Positions 58,201 through 64,000 of a stretch of DNA of 64,000 nucleotides are shown here, piece after piece; position 1 is the first letter of the stretch; each line of letters opens with the position of its first letter. Below the pieces are notes generated by a model. It did not search any database, was not told the origin of the DNA, and saw only the letters and a list, made by a program, of their open reading frames with translations. Origin of the DNA: Coniella vitis (Eukaryota > Ascomycota > Sordariomycetes > Diaporthales > Schizoparmaceae). The stretch spans positions 3,100,001-3,164,000 of the forward strand of contig WUJK01000003.1 in the NCBI GenBank assembly GCA_011317545.1, read 5' to 3'. A program made the position numbers and the translations under genes.

Positions 58201-58688
58201 CGAAGCAAGAAGGCTCACCGTTGGGTCTGGACGGCGAGTTTGGTCCTTTGTAGACTATTGAATTGTCCTTATCCACCCGGGGGTTGATGGTATTCTGCTG
58301 GCATCTTCTGGGAGGGCAGCAAAGTATTGATTTGGGTCTGCATATTATTTCTCCCCACCCTTTTTGAGTCCCGCTCGAGGGAGGCCGAGACAGGGACACT
58401 GCCACTTACCATGTAGCCTACTACTTGTGTGCTAAGATATACTAGGCGCAGGGGAAACAGCGGGCTACATCCGTAGCGCCGTCGCGATATATGAATGGGA
58501 CAAGTACCAGCCCACAGCGCAGCCATGAGGGTGGACAAGAACCCTGGAGAGCAAAGGGGCCGCGCCAGAGCAGACTGGTTGAGCGAGAGAGAGATGCAAT
58601 AGAGGCATCGCAAACTGTAAACACGCGTGGCTAGTTCGAAGCCAAGATGTCTAAACGCAAGCCAACTGCGGCTATGCGAGCACTGCCT

Positions 58689-58710
58689 CTCCTCCTCCTC
58701 CTCCTCCTCC
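58689..58710. repeat. (CTC)n trinucleotide repeat
   Basis: About seven CTC units in the gene-poor region. Confidence 0.8.
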
Positions 58711-59528
58711 AAGAGAAGTGATGGGCATTCCCACCCCCAAGGACCAAAGATGAAATATGCAGGGTCCCGCGCGTGTCACCAAAAAATAAGCTTGTCTCTG
58801 GAGAAAGATCTTCCTCTTCGCTGTGCGCTTGCTCTGCCTGGGAGCCCCTTTTACTATGTAGACCTCTGCTCTGCCCACGGCCTCCCTTTTTGCCCCCTTT
58901 CGCCCCCCTGGTTTGACGCAAACCACACCATGGACTACTTTACTTCTCTTGAGACAGACTCTCCTACCCACTTGTCATGCTGCCAAGCAGCCAAGCAGCC
59001 AAGCACCAGCCAAGCGAGCATCGGGTTCCCAAGGAGAGAAAGAAAGCATCCCCAGACACACCTGCACATGGGGGGGGGGTAAATCTTCCGGCCTCCCCTT
59101 TGCCGTCCGTGTAACTACCCTAATAAGTACATCTTTGCCGTGGCTCAAGCCACGCCCCTCTGTCGGGAATAAGCAATGGCTCCCCCGTTCAAGACCACGT
59201 TTCCCCCCCGGGCTCACGGACGCGTCTGTGTGTGTGTATTGCTTGGGACGTGTGCGCGAGAAAAAGCAGAGGCCAGTGCCCACCAACGAACGGGAGAAGG
59301 GGACTGACTGACTGACTATTAACGCCAAAAAAACAAAAACAAAAACAAAAAACAAAAAACAAAAAAACTGAGTTTGTTCCTTTTTTTTTTGGGGTTCTCC
59401 TCACCCAATCGTACCAAAGTAAAAGGAATGGAGCTCGGCAGTTGTCAAAACACGGGGTCCCTGCGAAGGGCTCATTTACATGAAGATGTGCGATGTGTGA
59501 TAAATTAGATTTGATCATCCTCATGGGA

Positions 59529-59595
59529 GTTTTTTGTTTTCTTTTTTTTTTTTTCTTTTTTTTCTTTTTTTTTTTCTTTTTTTTCTTTTTTTTCT
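59529..59595. repeat. Interrupted poly-T tract, about 65 bases
   Basis: T runs of 4 to 13 separated by single C or G bases, strongly strand-asymmetric, in the gene-poor region. Confidence 0.85.
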
Positions 59596-61608
59596 TGGGA
59601 CACATTGTGACATGGGGCAAGCATGCTGCGACTATCCGTCTGAAAGGCAAAAGAAGAAGCAGCCCCAGTAGATCCGGCTTTCTCTTTGACGAACGGCTGG
59701 CCAGTGCGCGGCAGCACGAAGCCTTCCATAATGTGGTCACCATTCAAAGGTATACTAGTCAATAGTCAACTGATATGGCTGCTGGCCACCTACTTAGTAA
59801 CACGCATTACCAGACAGACAAAAGCCCCAACCAAGGAAATGGGAGGAGGGAGGGAATACGAGCTGCATTTATTTGGGCCCGAATCTTCAGCCAACAGTTC
59901 GATTAATACGTCTCTTGGCAAAAAAAGAGTGAGAGCATGTGAATGTGACCTTGGACATCCGTATAGTTGCGTCAAGAGCTGCCCCATTGTAATTTTATTG
60001 TATGCTCTTTTCGTCCAAAGGTCCCCATCACATGACGAGCCATGTCTGATGCTTCGTTTTGAAAAAAAGAAAAAAAAAAGAAAAGAAAAAGAGAGAGAGG
60101 GCTCGTGGAAATAAATGGCAGGCCCCACTCTCCGCGTTTGGGGCCGCCGACCGCACAAAGTTGGGACGACTGGATCTATCCAAGCTGATGGGTCAAGGCC
60201 AGGCCAATTCAGGCCAGCCGAGACGACATGTATCCCATAGTACTGTAGAATAAAAGGTGGATTGGGCCGCAGGAGACTGGGTGTGAAGAGGCAGACTAGC
60301 ACCCGGTAACGAGGGCCCTCTTCCGATGGACGCACAGATACTATCTACGGCAGTTGGCCAACCCGATGGAAAGAGGGCCCCCCCTGGGGCGAAGGGGCGA
60401 AGCAAACCCAGACGAGAGAAGAGAAAGCCAAGAAGGTGCCGGCCAACCCAATCATGGCACCAAACTCACAGAATCTCGATTTGGTGTGGTGGTGGTTCGG
60501 TTAAGCGACTGACTATGTCGACCTGCACTCCATAGCAGACACGACTATTGAAGAGCCCTCGTCCTGGCCCTGGTCGCTTCTGAGACAGGCCCCTGCGCAG
60601 ATCATTGCCGAGGGTGGAGACTATTCCAAAAGATGCTCTTCCTTTTTTCCCCCCGTTGTTGATATCACACAATTGTACGTGCTCGTCCCGTCTGTGCATG
60701 GGATAGGACGGGGGGGGGAGGGGCTCCCTTGGCTGGGGACGACGAGCCTTTTTTTTTTGTTTTTGGGATCGCGAAAGAGCGGAGAATTCATCATTAATCC
60801 TCCATGGCAGTTTTGCCCGCGGGATTGATACCGAGTAATTACTACTCTTCTGTACCATGTACAGCAGCAGCCTCCCGGTTCCCATTGGCTATCACGAGCC
60901 ACTTGGCCGTGGTTTCTAAAATTGGTACTATGCAAATGAGGCCCTCTCCCTCCCCTCTTTTTTGCTCCCTCTTATCTTTACTTGCATGTTGGTTTGTGTG
61001 TTTGTTTGCGTGTATGCTTGCTTGCTGTACTGTCACTGTCCAGTAATTATTGCCCGTTCTGCTCAACAAAAGGACGGCAAATTACACAGTAAAGCCGACA
61101 GCCCCTGCCAAGACCACGCAGTACACAAAAAGTCCACTTCTTCTCATGATTGTCTTTGTACTTTCCATGAGAGAGACACAATTTCCATCCCATCTTTGAG
61201 GGCCCTCTCCTCCAAGAAAAGGGTTTCCACCCTTTTCTTCGAACCCGTTCCAGGAGATGCATAAGTGTCAAAGCTACGCTTGCAGTAGTGGGGTGGCTAC
61301 GTGCCCCAAGGTAACCGAGTATAGAATAGCTTCTCTCTTGTTTTCTCTCTCTCTCTCTGTGGTGTGCTCGCGCCTTCGCCTTGCGCGAACTGGTAGTCTG
61401 CTCCCGCCGTTCCTTCCGAGGAGGGATTCAGGAAGCACACCCACCCAAGAACAGAATGCACACAAGAAGAAAGCAAGCAAAAGACAAGAAGACACTAGCA
61501 CATTCTCGGCACACGAGGCAGGTGCCAATGACCACGTGCGTGCCATGATCAACTTGTTTTTATTTTATTTTATTTTATTTTTTTCCAAAAAAATCTCGTT
61601 TCTTTTTC

Positions 61609-61611
<3 letters not shown>

Positions 61612-61653
<42 letters not shown>
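61612..61653. repeat. (TC)n microsatellite, about 21 units
   Basis: Uninterrupted TC dinucleotides, followed by more CT/CTTT-rich DNA to about 61677 and preceded by (TTTTA)n at about 61557-61580. Polypyrimidine blocks like this are common upstream of fungal genes. Confidence 0.9.
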
Positions 61654-61657
<4 letters not shown>

Positions 61658-62085
61658 TCTTTCTCTCTTTCTTTCTCGTGTGTCACTTTTTTTCGCAGCT
61701 CTCATAATTTCAACTTCCTCTCCAAAACTTGCTACTTACCTTATTTTACTTTACTGCCTTTTCTCTCCCCCACCCCCCCCCCGGGGGAGCGCGGGCGAGG
61801 GCGCAGGGGGGGTTAAGTAGAAAAGGACTTTGGGGATACACACACACTATTACTATTATAACAGCTTACTCCACCTAATAAAATCCTGGGCTTCCCGTTT
61901 ACGTGTTACAATAACCCTGGCTCTTTCTTTCTCTGTTGGTCCGTGGTTTCCCCCCCCCCCTTCCCCCTGGCGACTTGTGACTTTTATGTAGTAAGTACTA
62001 CTCCTATCGTATAAGTACTGTAAATACGATACAGAGCAGAGTAAGTAGAATACGATTCTTTTTTTTTTTTAGGGGGGTGAGAGGT

Positions 62086-62111
62086 AAAAAAAAAAAAAAA
62101 AAAAAAAAAAA
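62086..62111. repeat. Poly-A tract, 26 bases
   Basis: Uninterrupted A run, 15 bases after a 12-base T run (62059-62070), so the two can pair as a hairpin in transcript or single-stranded DNA. Confidence 0.85.
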
Positions 62112-62368
62112 GGTGACAGAGACCGAGATCCCCGAATTGCGATTTTCCACTTTTTTCTATACATGGAAGGATTGTAAAAGGCCATCATCAATCATCCTTG
62201 AATTTCCTCGCCGTCATGTTTCGGGAAAACAACCAACTACCGTGTAAACAAAGAGTGGAGTGGAAATTTGCATACACGGGGTGGTGGACTCGATAAGATC
62301 AAAAAAGATTGAACAAGACTTATTATTTACATAGTATCCATCGCATATCCAACATCCAATATTCACAC

Positions 62369-62396
62369 CCATATCCATATCCATATCCATATCCAT
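62369..62396. repeat. (CCATAT)n hexanucleotide repeat
   Basis: Four full CCATAT units plus a partial one. Confidence 0.85.
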
Positions 62397-62889
62397 GCAT
62401 TGAATAAATAGGAACAGCGCTGCCAATGAGAAGAACAAAAGCACCCAAGAATTAAGAGAAAAATGAAATGCACCGCCCCCCCCCCCCAAAAAAGTGATTC
62501 TGGGCACCAGACCTTAGCCGCTACATAGTACAAGTGTGCATTGGCTCAAACACTGTACGCAAGGCCGGGAATAGAGAAACATGACTTGACCGACTATATT
62601 CACTTGTTGATATGTAGTAATATGTAATATCCCCTCTTTGCTTTGACTTTTATTTCATGGCAAAGACAATGTTGCCCATGCTGAGTTTTATCGTTTCCTG
62701 CCATTACCAATAAAGAAAACGAAAAAGAAATAGAAAAAAATCAAACAAGGAACTTTGATAAAAAAAAAAGTAACTTTCTTTTTATATCTCCTCGGTGAAA
62801 TGTAATTTGAGTTCATTTGTGCACGTACCTGTATGCACACATACGTGAGAGAGTCTTATTTAAAATTGCTCACGTATATATAGATATAG

Positions 62890-62913
62890 ATATATATATA
62901 TATATATATATAT
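62890..62913. repeat. (AT)n microsatellite
   Basis: About twelve AT units within a longer TATAGATATA stretch. Confidence 0.85.
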
Positions 62914-64000
62914 CAGATAACACAGTGCACCCAGCGTCTCTCGAGTCGCAATCTACTATACTATGCAATCGACTTGCCGTGATCGGCTGCCACCAATATC
63001 TGCAACCAAAAGACTGTTTCGTCTTCAAGAAGCTTGGGGCGACGGGCCCGCCCAGGGCTCAACTCCCCATGGCGCGTGTGGGGAAAAAGGAAGGCGGGTG
63101 CCAGACAGGCTTTTTTCTTTCTCCCTTTCTTTTCTTGCTGAATAACGGCTTCTTCCGTTCAGGGTCAGAGCGGTCTGCTCCGTATACTATGTACCATAGT
63201 ACAAACCCAAGTCTGCATATGTGGATGCGCTGGATGACCCAAAAGCAGCTCCGAGTTGAGTTGAACAAGGCAAGCTCCACCGGGATGGGCATGCAGCCTT
63301 GGCCCGATCCGACACTGTCATTTCCTTCCAATCTGGGTTGAGCAAGGCAGTGAAAGACAAGGAAGTGATAGTGCAATCTCTTTGTGGGGGTGATATCCTC
63401 CTGGCTGAGGAGCGACTTCGCATAACACCAAAAGCAAGAAAGCAAGCAGTGACAGCGTACGCGGTCTGGAAATGGCTGTAGCCAATCTTGCTCCAAGTCA
63501 GTGTGTGTGTGTGGGGGGGGCTGTTTGTATGTGCTGTGATAACGGCGTGATAAAGCCGTGAGGGTGGCGCGGCAAATGATCATCTTCCCCGGATCTTTGT
63601 TCAGATTGTTTCAACTCACACATCTCCACGAGTTATATGTCTGGCCCTCCTAGTGTCGCATCTAGGGCCGAGGATTGGAGGCGCCTGCCTGGCGACACCG
63701 TAGTAGCTTGGAGGCTGAGCTTTTGCTCATCCATCGGCTGCGACCACAAGGAATGCCAATCTCACGGAGAGAACCATGATGGCCAAGTTGGTGGTGGAGC
63801 GTGCCGTGTGCTGTACGAGTGCATGAACACGACGTTGTGCGATCCCGGCTTGCCATGAGCCTCGTGTGAGTGTATGCTTCTGTGCATGTGTGCATGGTAC
63901 GTATGGGTCCAAGGTGTCCACCACCTTTCCCGCCGCCTTGGGTCCTGGCTCGGACACCACGAAATGAAAGATGGAGGCTCGTGACATTGGAGCTGGGCCC

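Larger units (their letters stand above)
54770..64000. other. 9.2-kb region without recognisable genes, rich in simple repeats
   Basis: From the SF3B1 stop to the window end no open frame has recognisable protein features. The longest ones are low complexity (poly-Lys, poly-Phe or Pro-rich translations of homopolymers). The stretch is packed with A, T, G and C runs, CT, GA, AT and TGTG microsatellites, and short CT-rich blocks of promoter type. TACATAGTA-like words recur near 58855, 62328, 62522 and 63187. No tRNA, 5S rRNA, transposon or telomere repeat was recognised. It may be the long regulatory and leader region of a gene beyond 64000, or contain non-coding transcripts. Confidence 0.6.

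Noticed and set aside
58625..58650. tRNA T-arm-like GTTCGAA string
   Set aside because: No matching acceptor, D and anticodon stems around it; similar strings at about 27523 and 49768 also failed.
59189..59743. 184-codon minus-strand open frame in the gene-free region
   Set aside because: Its core is a poly-Lys translation of an interrupted poly-T tract.

Overview
The window is nuclear DNA of a filamentous ascomycete (Pezizomycotina). The evidence is the many short GT-AG introns (mostly 49-190 bp), compact genes on both strands, fungal-type protein architectures (Mtd1, Spc2, Met18/MMS19, Spt2, a separate eEF1Bgamma-like GST) and pyrimidine-rich leaders. A Dothideomycete-like species is possible, but the sequence alone does not fix the genus. 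All exon coordinates were deduced by hand from splice sites, reading phase and family knowledge. In every model the exons sum to a whole number of codons.

Left part (1-31 kb), housekeeping: RPL9 (-), VPS26 (+), the MPS1 spindle-checkpoint kinase (-), ribosomal stalk protein P2 (-), the histone chaperone SPT2 (+), a NUFIP1/Rsa1-type snoRNP assembly protein with a CCCH finger (-), RNA polymerase III subunit RPC25 (+), EMC3 (-), signal peptidase subunit SPC2 (+), MMS19 of the cytosolic Fe-S targeting complex (-), MTD1 methylene-THF dehydrogenase (+), and a fungal single-pass membrane protein of unknown function (+).

Middle part (31-47 kb), accessory: a lone GST with the N-terminal architecture of eEF1Bgamma (-), a proline-rich repeat protein with a coding minisatellite and a C-terminal membrane anchor (-), an unrecognised membrane protein (-), and a three-exon small secreted protein whose cysteines follow inhibitor-cystine-knot spacing (-). 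A TDP2-like EEP phosphodiesterase (+), a copper amine oxidase (-) and an aldo-keto reductase (-) follow. The last two could form an amine-to-aldehyde-to-alcohol route.

Right part: a UBE3D/Ipa1-type E3 ligase with an overlapping upstream ORF (+), the U2 snRNP protein SF3B1/Hsh155 (+), and then about 9.2 kb (54770-64000) with no recognisable gene. That stretch is dense in homopolymer runs and microsatellites and holds one strong hairpin. A 9-10 bp word, TACATAGTA(C), recurs in intergenic DNA and clusters upstream of the UBE3D-like gene. No tRNA, rRNA, transposon or CRISPR array was recognised.
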